From positions 7,564,001 to 7,628,000 of the forward strand of contig CM075653.1 in the NCBI GenBank assembly GCA_037953625.1: a stretch of 64,000 nucleotides of DNA, written 5' to 3'. Within the stretch, counting starts at the first letter, position 1, and each line of letters begins with the position of its first letter. The translations under genes and the position numbers were made by a program. Positions 45,691-56,237 of the stretch are shown here, in pieces. The DNA is from Crotalaria pallida. Its lineage: Eukaryota; Streptophyta; Magnoliopsida; Fabales; Fabaceae. The notes beneath the pieces are model-generated. The model had not been told where the DNA came from and did no database searches. It was given only the letters and a program-made list of their open reading frames with translations.

Positions 45691-46070
45691 AGTCCCCTTC
45701 GGATTAGTCCCTCACTTTGTGTGTATCGGCCCGGTTAAATTAATTTCTGAGATTAATAGTAAAACTTGAGTCACGTTAGTCTCTATCATTACTGGTCCAC
45801 AAAATCAATGATTAATTTAATCGATATTCACAATTTCAGAAACTAATTTAACCGATTGCATTGTCAACGGGGTATGTTTTCTTTTTTGACCAAAACGATG
45901 TTACTTTGGTCATTCCGTTAATCCATGTTAAGGATTATTAAAGACATTAACGTCAGAGACTAATATGACTCACATTTTCTAATCTCAGGAACTAATTTGA
46001 AATTTCAAAAATTTTAGAAACTAAATTAATTGATACCCACAAAGTCAAGAACGAATATGATATATTATTC
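45691..46070. mobile_element. Fold-back MULE-like element in the PR-4 promoter (380 bp)
   Basis: Loosely inverted arms (CACTTTGTGTGTATC versus GATACCCACAAAGTC; AGTCTCT…AGAGACT) and a perfect 11-bp repeat ACTTTAGAACA at both borders (45680-45690, 46071-46081). Non-coding. Confidence 0.7.
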
Positions 46071-46180
46071 ACTTTAGAACATATATATGTTAATAATACT
46101 AAAAAAAATTAATTTGTATGAAAAAATGGATTTATCTAATCTTTTAAAAAATGATATTTTAAGTTACTACATAAAAACTA

Positions 46181-46459
46181 CTCCCACCGTTTTATATATA
46201 GTGTTCATAAAACTTTTGTTCAATGTTTCATACTTATTGTTCTTTTACAAAATCCGATACATAATTAATGTTATTTTTTTCAACACACCCCTATTAATTA
46301 CACACTCTTTTTCAATTTCAATATCTTTCTCTCTCTTCATCAATAATGATTATATAAAGACATTAGGGTCAAAACACTCTAAATTCTTACCTCATTTAAC
46401 CATTCCTTAAAACTCGTACATAATCTTAAAAAATACTATTAGTCATGAAACGAAGGGAG
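46181..46459. mobile_element. Stowaway-like MITE (279 bp)
   Basis: CTCCCACCGTTTTATATATAG at the left and (…TCATGAAACGAAGGGAG) at the right; TA on the left and TT on the right border. The open frame crossing it is not a gene. Confidence 0.65.
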
Positions 46460-47324
46460 TTGTAACTACTTATAATATACAGAGTACCTAACTCTAGGCA
46501 CACATTAAAAAACAACTAAATATAATGCCTAACCATCATTTTCCATCGGCCCTTCCTACCATTATGAATTTATTACATTCAACTCATAATATCCAATTCT
46601 AAGTTGACAAGTCAAAAAAAATTTCCTCACATCAATAGCGTACACCAACTGGGTTACGGGAGCCAGCTGAAGACAGATACCTTTCCAGACAATGGAATTA
46701 CTAAGGTGGGTGCAATATCTCAGTATTTAATTTTTTCCATACACGAAGAAATTTAATTATCTACCAATTTTATGTTGTAGCTTATAAAATTAGACTTTCA
46801 TCGTTAGTTTGATAGTCAACAAAGGTTGGTCGCGATGTGATTATTAAGGAACTATCTTATACAGTATTTTACAAGAATGTAACCATTCGAATAAAGTTGT
46901 CATCAGCATAAAAACTTTGTTGGCACTACTCTAGAATCTCAAAATATGTCCAAATTATGATGAGAACTTTAATTTCGAAATCCAATTTATCTAAATTTTC
47001 ACTTATCAAATATCATGATTTGATAGAGCGAATCATAATCTTAACATAATTATCCAAGGGCGTATTATCAAAACAAGAAAAAATAATTATCTAAGGGTGA
47101 GTACAAGGTTACTTATTACTTAAGATTTGACGATCCAGCAGCCTTAATAAAACATTTTCTTATATATGACATGTATCCACATGTGTGGCGGCTAGAGGAT
47201 GAGAATGACGGGCAATACTGCCGTGCATACAGATATATGGTTGCTTGTAGGATCAACCGTTGGATACAAATACAAAGATGTGTTTGATGGATAAGTCAGC
47301 ACATTTAAATATTCAACGAAATAC
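46460..47324. other. Intergenic
   Basis: AT-rich, no coding or element signature recognised. Confidence 0.4.
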
Positions 47325-47510
47325 CAATGTAGGGTTGGTCAAGTGACAGTTCACTTGGTCCTTTAACCAACTGATCTCGAGTTCGAGTTTTGGGTGTGGA
47401 GCAACCCCCGCTAGGAGACCCCTATCGCTTACTGCGAGCTCGGTTGGATCGGACTGGATAAGTCGGATTCTGGGTAAATCAGATCTGAATACCGGTTGGA
47501 GTAAAAATAA
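47325..47510 (+). mobile_element. tRNA-derived SINE (about 186 bp)
   Basis: An A-box-like TTGGTCAAGTG near 47335 and a B-box-like GAGTTCGAGTT near 47380, then an A-rich tail. The flanks ATTCAACGAAATAC (47311-47324) and ATCCAACGAAATAT (about 47513-47526) are an imperfect 14-bp duplication, so this is an older insertion. Confidence 0.75.
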
Positions 47511-47835
47511 AAATCCAACGAAATATAACTAAGGCACACGAAAATAAGTAGATGAATTGGGGCGGCTAAAGGGTGGACAATGGGTTTTAAATGGGGACCA
47601 TCAATTAAATCTTAGTAAGACCAAAAACAAAGTTTAACCTATATTACATGCTCGCGGCTAGGATGAATGTATTCGGCACTTAGATTAGTTAGATATGAAT
47701 ACGTAAATACAAATTTATACATATAATTAAGATATTAGTGAATGTTTTAAAATAAGAGATTGATACATAAATTTGGCTAATATATGAGGATAAAAGATTG
47801 AAACATACATGGTAGGTTTATCTTAATTAAATGTA

Positions 47836-47907
<72 letters not shown>

Positions 47908-48483
47908 CAGAGTATACGTTGACGGTGTGAATATTGGTTCATCATCAATCATTCATTTGTATTACTTTTATTTAAAAATCAACAATCATAAATACATGAA
48001 TGATGGATGACAATACACAGAAGATATAAAAAAAAAAAAACTAACTTTACACTTTCATGCACCATCTATTTTCTTCAAAAGTAATAATAATTATAATTAA
48101 ATGGTAAATATATGTATGCCACGTATATCGCCGTGCCGGTACCCGGTTTGGGTAAGTTGCCGTGCATTCTTTTAAGTTCTCATGCATCATGAGTTTTAAA
48201 ACTCTTTCCAACACGGGGTGGGCGGTGTAATCAGAAAAGATTAAGAAAACATTATGATTTGTTTCTCTAAATTAATTGGTTGTTATGCGTTAAATTTTTG
48301 CTTGAAATTTGATATCAAGAATGTTATGATTGTGCTATAATTGAACATGACTAATCCCTAGTTGTTGGCTTAATTGACAAAGAATTGTCTCTGATTTTAT
48401 CTATCAATAATTCCATTGCCGTGAATTATACAATCAGTCATCAGGGAATGTGTAATAACTTTATTGATTGTTTAACCAAGTTA
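47511..48483. other. Intergenic with long (AAT)n
   Basis: An uninterrupted AAT microsatellite spans 47836-47907 (about 24 units). The rest is non-coding AT-rich sequence up to the gypsy-like LTR. Confidence 0.5.
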
Positions 48484-48488
48484 GGATG

Positions 48489-49257
48489 TGTTATGGACCA
48501 GACTCTTGAAACCCCATATCCCAGCAATTCGATCACAAGGCCCCAAGAGATTCAATCTGGTGGAAACTGGTATACCAGCAATTGGGTAAGGAGGTCCCAT
48601 AGTGACCCAATCGTGCTGATAACGGCATACCGACAAGAGGCCTTAGTGGCCTAATTATGTTGATAACAGCATACCGGTAAGAAGCCTTAGTGGCCCAATC
48701 GTGCTGATACAGACATACCGGCAAGAGGCCTTAGTGGCCATATCATGCTCATACCGGTATACCGACGAGAGGCCTTAATAGCCCAATCGTGTTGATACTG
48801 GCATACCGATAAGAGGTCCTATGGGCCCACCTCCCTTCATACTGGTATACCGGTAGGATTCCTCAACGATCTTATGTCTACCCTTATACCGTTATACCGG
48901 TAAGACGTTGTCATATCAGCTGCACGTGTCAAGGAATCCAAAGAAATTCGTTATCCCATTAAGCATTGGATCTTGCACGTTATGATACCCATCATTATGC
49001 TCTACCGATCACAGAAACATCATTTGCCTCATAATGGCCACAATCAACACCAATACAGCGGGTATGCTTACATAAGTCTCGTACGACAAGCAGGTATGTA
49101 TCTTACTAGCTCACACATACACACACAACACCCAAGTAAACTACCAGAGTGTGGGTATCTTGGTATTCAAGGTGCCCTCCTTACGTCTGACATCAACAGG
49201 TAGGATTGCTGGATACTTGGCCGGATTGTCCAAGTGCAATAATTCTACGACAGAACA
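48489..49257 (+). repeat. 5' LTR, copy 1 (769 bp)
   Basis: Contains about five copies of a roughly 44-bp unit (core ACCGGCATACCGGCAAGAGG) at 48590-48830. It is followed at 49258 by TTGGCGACCACGGTGGGAGC, in the primer-binding-site position; the tRNA is not identified. Confidence 0.9.
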
Positions 49258-49312
49258 TTGGCGACCACGGTGGGAGCGAGAAATCTATTCCTACCACCTT
49301 TTGAAAAAGTCC

Positions 49313-50311
49313 ATGGCAAACCAGTCACAAGAAGAACGTGCGGAACCCAGTCACCATAGCGTGATGGAACTGAGAAACCATCTAAGTGGAGGAAAAGCGT
49401 ATTCACATCAGAAGGACCTAAGGGAGCGATTGACTGAAGGAAGAAGGCGGGTTGAAGCTGAGCGTTCAAGACAAGAGGGACCTTCTCATCATGAACGAGA
49501 TAAATCGCGACAAAGGCCCCCAACTAGAGGAGGGAGCCCTTCGCATTCCCGTCATGAGAGTAAAGGATCATCTGGCGGATGCTCACAGAAGAAAGCAAGT
49601 CTTGAGACAGAATTGACCCGCTTGCGTAGACGATTGAATGCGCAAGATAAACTGATGAGAGAACTGAGAAGAGGAATACCACAATCTGACACAGGTAAGG
49701 TGAACGAGGTCAAACTAGCTGAAGATCCTGAAGAAAAAGACCACCCATTTTCAGAAAGCATAATGGCATTCCCCATGCCCGAAAATCTCAAGGCTCCTGC
49801 CAGTGTAGATCCGTATTTTGGGAACTCAGACCCACAGGAACATATAGATAGCTTTCCGGTCGCAATGTCATGTCAAGGGGCTAAGGATGCGTATAAATGT
49901 CGTACCTTCCCCTTGACTCTGAAAAAAGCTGCTTTACGTTGATATTCAAAGTTGGAGCCTGACTCAATCAGAGGATGGAAGGATTTGATAGCCAAGTTCT
50001 TAGGGCATTTCACGACAAGCAAAGCACAGCCAAAATCCGAGCATCACTTGTCCCAAATTAAACAGGAAAAAGGAGAGTCATTGAGAGACTTCCTCAATCA
50101 CTTTAATACAGAGTATTTGTCTATCAGTGACATAGAGGCTTCGGTGGCCCTTCATCTCTTGATGCGGGCTCTGAGACCAGGAAATTTTACAGACTATTTG
50201 GTGATGCACAAGATCAAAACTATGGACGAGGTGATGGAAAGGGCTGAAAAATACATCAATTTAGAGGAGTACCAGAAAGCTCATGATAGTTTTGCCAAGA
50301 AGGTCTTATAG
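49313..50311 (+). pseudogene. Gypsy-like gag with an in-frame stop
   Basis: 333 codons including the terminal stop, from an ATG (MANQSQEERAEPSHHS). The N-terminal half is charged and coiled (SRQEGPSHHERDKSRQRPP; LTRLRRRLNAQDKLMREL). The second half is the retrotransposon gag domain (YKCRTFPLTLKKAALR, YSKLEPDS, KFLGHFTTSKAQPK, LRDFLNHFN). A TGA at 49940-49942 interrupts the frame where copy 2 has tryptophan. No CCHC zinc knuckle occurs before the terminal stop. The upstream open stretch from 49151 lies in the LTR and is not coding. Confidence 0.85.
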
Positions 50312-51062
50312 ACCACTGTCGTATTTTTAGTTTGCTTCTATTTTGAAAGAAGGTCATGTGGACCATTGTCTCGTCCAAGTTATGGTAGTTATACACTATT
50401 TCAAACTTGTGTTTCCATTTTATTAATAAGAATCGTGAAAATTCCATGAGTTGCAGGGTTAATAGAAAAGTCGAATTAAGTGTTATACCCCCATGAGCTG
50501 GTCATTTCAAACCAGTTTCCTTCAATCAAAGACCCCATGAGTGAGTCTAATATTTTTCAGAATCAAAGAGTTCCTCATATCAGCATCAGGAATTCGGTAC
50601 CTCGGTTAAAAACATGAGTTGTTAATACCATGAATCCGGCAAGACGGTCAAAAATACCAAATCCGGATATAAGAATTCAGTATCCGAAGCTAAATACACC
50701 ACTTATTTGACTAACCATTAGATAAGGAGAGAAATGGGTAGAAGATGTTCTTGTATAAAAATGAACACCACCCATGTATCTAGTATGGTCCCTGTTAGTC
50801 TTGAATGTAAAAGGCTAATAAGTTAAATGAAAAATCATTCGATGGCTAGAATAGGATTTCCATGGATCAACAATTGTATGGATACATAAAGACAAAAGAA
50901 GCCGAGTTTTTGCTCGGATCAATGCACCTTGAAACCATGACACCGGTATAACCAATGCACCTTGAAAAAAGAAACTCTAGATAGGAATGGGAGAATGGAA
51001 GGCTTAATGAAGAAACTTAGAATTCATGACTCACATTCATGAACCATGACTTGGGGGCCTAC
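50312..51062 (+). other. Untranslated interior of gag-only element, copy 1
   Basis: No coding frame. It is collinear with the corresponding region of copy 2 (53792-53051, complement). Ends in CTTGGGGGCCTAC just before the 3' LTR, the likely polypurine tract. Confidence 0.75.
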
Positions 51063-51911
51063 TGTTATGGACCAGACTCTTGCACCCCCATATACTGGCA
51101 ATTCGGCCACAAGGCCCCAAGAGGCTCAATCTGGTGGAAACTAGTATACCAGCAATTCGGCAAGGAGGTCCCATAGTGGCCCAATCGTGCTGATACCGGC
51201 ATACCAGCAAGAGGCCTTAGTGGCCCAATCGTCCTGATACCGGCATACCGGCAAGAGGCCTTAGTGGCCCGATCGTGCTGATACCGGCAACAGGCCTTAA
51301 TGGCCCAATTATGCTGATACCGGCATACCGGTAAGAGGCCTTAGTGGCCCAATCATGCTGATACAGGCATACCGGCAAGAGGCCTTAGTGGCCATATCAT
51401 GCTGATACCGGCATACCGACGAGAGGCCTTAGTAGCCCAATCGTGTTGATACTGGCATACCGATAAGAGGTCCTATGGGCCCACCTCCCTTCATACCGGT
51501 ATATCGGTAGGATTCCTCAACGATCTTATGTCTACCCTTAGACCGTTATACTGGTAAGGCCCTGTCATATCACCTGCACGTGTCAAGGAATCCAAAAAAA
51601 TCCGTTATCCTGTTAAGAATTGTATCCTGCACGTTATGATACCCACCATTATGCTCTACCGTTTACAGAAACATCACCTGCCTCATAATGGCCGTAATCA
51701 ACACCAATAATGCGGGTATGCTTCTATAAGTCTGGTAAGACAAACAGGTATGTATCTTACTAGCTCACACATACACACACAACACCCAAGTAAACGACCA
51801 GAGTGTGGGTATCTTGGTATTCAAGGTGCCCTCCTTACGTCTAACATCAACAAGTAGGATTGCTGGATACTTGGCCAGATTGTCCAAGTCCAATAATTCT
51901 ACAACAGAATA
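51063..51911 (+). repeat. 3' LTR, copy 1 (849 bp)
   Basis: Longer than the 5' LTR of the same element because it has about seven of the 44-bp units (one shortened) where the 5' LTR has about five. Otherwise highly similar. Confidence 0.9.
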
Positions 51912-51916
51912 GGATG

Positions 51917-52980
51917 CAATAAGGCCTTTGATCTTTGGACATTTTGCTGACTTTGGTGTTAACTCGGAAGAATCGGAAACAAGATCAAAAAACCGATTAT
52001 TGACGCATTGACTGAGACTGGTTGCGACATGGCAATTCCTTAAAGTGTATTCATTGAGCTCAATTAGCTTGATTAGTTCTTAATTACCTTGATTAATAGT
52101 TAATACAAGTTAGTTTGAGTTGATTCATAGCTTACTGCAGTTATTTGCTGTGTAAGTCACTGAGCAAGTTAGTTATTTAACCAACTTGGGATTGTTAGTG
52201 AGCATGTGGCAACTATCACTTGCATAGGGAGATTACTAACTGATTTCGATCAATAGAAGCTTTCTTTCAGGGATGTATATAAACTAATCTCGGGTAATAT
52301 ATATTTTTAGTAATGAGAAGCATTTCGATATTCTCTCTCACATCATTCAATCCTTTTCTCTCTACTTTCTCTCATATCGCTTTTGTTTTAATTTCTTTCT
52401 CGCTTCAAAATCATTTATATTCAATCATATCATTAAAAAACTTACAAATCCAAAGTTTCTAAACCCACTATTCACTCTACTGTGCAGGACAGGTGTCGAG
52501 CATTTAAGTGCCTTCTTCTCACAATGGCAAAGCTGTAAATAGTTATATTTTTTGAGACCAAATTGATATTGGTGACTGGTACATGCATATTTTTTGGACA
52601 ACCACACTCAATCTTACCATTTTCCTTCTCCCAAAAGCATTGCCTCATCCTCACCCTAACTTAACTCTCTCACTCTCTCTCCTGGTGGCACCCTCGCTTC
52701 TCTCTCCCAGCAGTAGTGTCGCCGCGTCAACGATCACTGCTATCGGAATCCAAGGTCACCACCTCAACCACGGTTCTGGTGGCCTATCATTGCCCTCTCT
52801 TCAACTTTCTTTCTCTCTCCCTTGTCTTCCCCCTCCCCTCATCTTCACCACCATCATGACTGTACCACCACCTCTGAAGTCACGGTAACGAGTTCCGACG
52901 ACCCAAGCTCTGCTACTATTGCCCATATTCTGTTTGATAAAATGCTTGAACTTTCTTTCTCTCTCCCTTGTCTTCCCCCT
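51917..52980. other. Spacer between the gag-only elements; LTR-like and UTR-like sequence
   Basis: About 52000-52440 resembles a copia-type LTR (GTATATAAACTAATCTC TATA region, then GAGAAGCATTTCGATATTCTCTC), but no partner was found. About 52650-52980 is a CT-rich, UTR-like stretch. A 32-bp block beginning AACTTTCTTTCTCTCTCCCT occurs at 52803-52834 and 52949-52980, the second copy ending exactly where LTR sequence begins. Open frames here are low complexity. Confidence 0.4.
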
Positions 52981-53792
52981 GACCGAGTGTTTATGGGCCC
53001 TCTTGGCCGAATTGCCGGTATATGGGGGTGCAAGAGTCTGGTCCATAACAGTAGCCCCCCAAGTCATGGTTCACTGATGTGAGCCATGAATTCAAAGTGT
53101 CTTCATTAAGCCTTCCATTCTCCCATTCCTATCCAAAGCTTCTTTTTTCAAGGTGCATTGGTTACCGGTGTCATGGTTTCAAGCTGCATTGATCCGAGCA
53201 AAAACTCGGTTTCTTTTGTCTTTATGTATCCATACAATTGTTGATTCATGAAAATCCTATTCTAGCTAGCGAATGGTTTTCCATTTAATTTATTAGCCTT
53301 TTACATTCAAGACTAACACGGACCATACTAGATACATGGGTGGTGTTTAGTTTTATACAAGAACATTTTCTACCCATTTCTCTCCTTATCTGATGGCTAG
53401 TCAAATATATTTAGCTTTGGATACTGAATTCTTATATTTGGATTTGGATTTTTTGACCGTCTTGCCGGATTCATGGTATTAACAACTCATGTTTTAAACC
53501 GAGGTGCCGAATTCCTGATGCTGATATGAGGCACTCTTTGACTCTGAAAAAGATTAGACTAACTCATGGGGTCTATGATTGAAGGAAACCGGTTTGAAAT
53601 GACCAACTCATGGGGGTATAACACTTAATTCGGCTTTTCTATTAACCCTGCAACTCATGTAATTTTCTCGATTCTTATTAATAAAATGGAAACACAAGTT
53701 TGAAATAGTGTATAACTACCATATCATGGACGAGACAATGGTCCACATGACCTTCTTTCAAAACAGAAGCAAACTAAAAATACGACAGTGGT

Positions 53793-54791
53793 CTATAAGA
53801 CCTTCTTGGCAAAACTTTCCTGAGATTTCTGGTACTCCTCTAAATTGATGTATTTTTCAGCCCTTTCCATCACCTTGTCCATAATTTTGATCTTGTGTAT
53901 CACCAAATATTTTGTAAATTTTCCTGGTATCAGAGCGCGCATCAAGAGATGAAGGGCCACCGAAGCCTCTATGTCACTGATAGACAAATACTCTGTATTA
54001 AAGCGGGTGAGGAAGTCTCTCAATGGCTCTCCCTTTTCCTGTTTAATTTGGGACAAGTGATGCTCGGATTTTGGCTGTGCTTTGCTTGTCGTGAAATGCC
54101 CTAAGAACTTCGCTATCAAATCATTCCATCCTGTGATTGAGTCAGGCTCCAACTTTGAATACCAACGTAAAACCGCTTTTTTCAGAGTCAAGGGGAAGGT
54201 ACGACATTTATACGCATCCTTATCCCCTTGACCTGACATTGCGACCAGAAAGCTATCTATATGTTCCCGTGGGTCTGAATTCCCAAAACACGAATCTACA
54301 CTGGCAGGAGCCTTGAGATTTTCGGGCATGGGGAAGGTCATTATGCTTTCTGAAAATGGGTGGTCTTTTTCTTCAGGCTCTTCAGTTAGTTTGACCTCAT
54401 TCACCTTACCTGTGTTAGATTGTGGTATTCCTCTTCTCAGTTCTCTCATCAGTTTATCTTGCGCATCCAATCGTCTACGCAAGCGGGCCAATTCTGTCTC
54501 AAAACTTGCTTTCTTCTGTGAACATCCACTAGATGATCCTGTACTCTCATGAAGGGAATGCGAAGGGCTCCCTCCTCTAGTGGGGGGCCTCTGTCGCGAA
54601 TTCTCTCGTTCATGATGAGAGGGTCCCTCTTGTCTTGAACGCTCAGCTTCAGCCCGCCTTCTTCCTTCACTCAATCGTTCCCTTAGGTCCTTCTGACGTG
54701 AAGACGCTTGTCCTCCACTTAGATGGTTTCTCAGTTCCATCACGCTATGGTAACTGGGTTTCGCACGTTCTTTTTGTGACTGGTTTGCCAT
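53793..54791 (-). CDS. Gypsy-like gag protein (open, 332 aa)
   Basis: Uninterrupted counterpart of 49313-50311, of exactly the same length. It starts MANQSQKERAKPSYHS and ends SQESFAKKVL. A charged coiled-coil-like N-terminal half is followed by the retrotransposon gag domain (YKCRTFPLTLKKAVLRWYSK, HFTTSKAQPKSEHHLSQIK, DFLTRFNTEYLSISDIEAS, VALHLLMRAL). It has the tryptophan where copy 1 has a stop. No zinc knuckle or protease follows. Role inferred: capsid-like structural protein of a non-autonomous element. Confidence 0.85.
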   Translation of the reverse strand: MANQSQKERAKPSYHSVMELRNHLSGGQASSRQKDLRERLSEGRRRAEAERSRQEGPSHHERENSRQRPPTRGGSPSHSLHESTGSSSGCSQKKASFETELARLRRRLDAQDKLMRELRRGIPQSNTGKVNEVKLTEEPEEKDHPFSESIMTFPMPENLKAPASVDSCFGNSDPREHIDSFLVAMSGQGDKDAYKCRTFPLTLKKAVLRWYSKLEPDSITGWNDLIAKFLGHFTTSKAQPKSEHHLSQIKQEKGEPLRDFLTRFNTEYLSISDIEASVALHLLMRALIPGKFTKYLVIHKIKIMDKVMERAEKYINLEEYQKSQESFAKKVL

Positions 54792-54846
54792 GGTCTTTTC
54801 CAAAAGGTGGTGGGAATAGATTTCTCGCTTCCATTATGGTCGCCAA

Positions 54847-55789
54847 TGTTCTGTCGTAGAATTATTGGACTTGGACAATCCGGCCAAGTATCCAGCAATA
54901 CTACCTGTTGATGTCAGACATAAGGAGGACACCTTGAATACCAAGATACACACACTCTGGTCGTTTACTTGGGTGTTGTGTGTGTATGTGTGAGTAAGTA
55001 AGATACATACCTGCTTGTCTTACCATACTTATATATGCATACCCGCTTTATTGGTGTTGATTGCTGCCATCATGAGGCAGGTGATGTTTTTGTAAACAGT
55101 AAAGCATAATGACGGGTATAATAACGTGCAGGATACAATGCTCAACGGGATAACGAATTTCTTTGGATTCCTTGACACGTGCAGCTTATATGACAACGTC
55201 TTACCGGTATAACGGTCTAAGAGTAGACATAAGATCGTTGAGGAATCCTACCGGTATACCGGTATGAAGGAAGGTGGGCCCATAGGACCTCTTGCCGGTT
55301 GTCGGTATCAACACGATTGGGCCACTATGAGATCTTGCCGGTATGCCGGTATCAATATGATTGGGCCATTAAGGCCTCTTGCCGATATGTCGGTATCCGG
55401 ACGATTGGGCCACTATGGTCTCTTACCGGTACGCCGGTATCAGCACGATTGGGCCACTAAGGGATCTTGCCGCTATGCCGGTATCAGCATGATTGGGCCA
55501 CTAAGGCCTCTTGCCGGTATTAGCACAATTGGGCTACTGAGGCATCTTGCCGGTATGTCGGTATCAGGATGATTGAGCCACTAAAGCCTCTTGCCGGTAT
55601 GCCGGTATCAACACGACTGGGCCACTATGGGACCTTCTTGTCGAATTGCCGGTATACCGATTTCTAGATTGAGCCTCTTGGGAGCTTGTGACCGAATTGC
55701 CGATATACCGATTTACACCTGACTGGGTCTTTATGGACCCTCTTGGCCGAATTGCCGATATATGGGGTGCTAGAGTCTGGTTCATAACA
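54847..55789 (-). repeat. 5' LTR, copy 2 (943 bp)
   Basis: Holds about eight 44-bp units (55290-55640, complement), the most of the three LTRs. The repeat keeps an open frame on the plus strand, which is not a gene. Confidence 0.88.
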
Positions 55790-55869
55790 AGAACCAAAAT
55801 GAATCTTGAAAATAATATAAAGTAACAATAATTCAATTAAGATTCTACCCGGTATAGTGTACTGTATAC

Positions 55870-55875
55870 TATATA
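55870..55875 (+). promoter_or_regulatory. Probable TATA box of MED14
   Basis: TATATA in ACTATATAGACT, about 365 bp before the MED14 ATG, followed by a CT/GA-rich 5' UTR-like stretch. The remnant between it and the LTR end at 55789 is only about 80 bp. Confidence 0.45.
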
Positions 55876-56237
55876 GACTAAGAAAGCGTCTTCTTATTCT
55901 CTCTTCCAACAACGGCGGAAAACGACTATATATACCCGCGTTTAGAAGAGAGAGAAAGAGAGAAGACAAATCCAAAACGCGAAGAGAGAGAGTGAAAGCC
56001 CTCACCTTTCTTCTCCAATTCCTCTTCGCACTTCAATTTCTCTCTCTACTTCGCACTCTCACACCTTCAAAATCGTAAATTGAACTGCCCCCTTTTTTTT
56101 TTAATTTCACCTGAAACCCTAGCTTCGATGCAATCTCACTAAATGGAATATAATCGAATCTCATCGAATTGAATTGAATTGAATTAGAATCGAATAGATC
56201 GGTGGTGGGTAAAGTGTTAAAACCCTAGAATCAAACA

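Larger units (their letters stand above)
48489..51911 (+). mobile_element. Gag-only Ty3/gypsy-like LTR element, copy 1 (3.4 kb)
   Basis: 5' LTR 48489-49257 and 3' LTR 51063-51911, both starting TGTTATGGACCAGACTCTTG and ending ACAGAACA (mutated to ACAGAATA on the right). A perfect 5-bp duplication GGATG flanks it (48484-48488, 51912-51916). A GGGGGCC-containing purine-rich tract lies before the 3' LTR. The 1.8-kb interior has a single gag-type frame and about 750 bp of untranslated sequence; no protease, integrase or reverse transcriptase. It must be mobilised in trans. Confidence 0.9.
52981..55789 (-). mobile_element. Gag-only Ty3/gypsy-like LTR element, copy 2 (2.8 kb, truncated)
   Basis: Same family as 48489-51911 in reverse orientation. 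The upstream LTR is complete (55789-54847, 943 bp), but only the first 70 bp of the downstream LTR remain (53050-52981). Gag and the untranslated interior are collinear with copy 1, so the pol-less structure is shared by both copies. The right end lies about 80 bp from the MED14 TATA box. Confidence 0.88.

Noticed and set aside
49151..49312. Upstream extension of gag
   Set aside because: Lies in the 5' LTR and primer-binding region; copy 2 shows the same gag start at the MANQ methionine.
52583..53082. Serine/proline/leucine-rich frames
   Set aside because: Low-complexity CT-rich sequence with no domain; frames run across an LTR junction.
55264..55572. Plus-strand open frame with repeated YQHDWAT-type peptide
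   Set aside because: Reading frame through the LTR minisatellite on the antisense strand.
55290..55640. CRISPR-like array of repeats and spacers
   Set aside because: The 44-bp units are contiguous and degenerate without unique spacers, lie in an LTR, and this is a plant genome.
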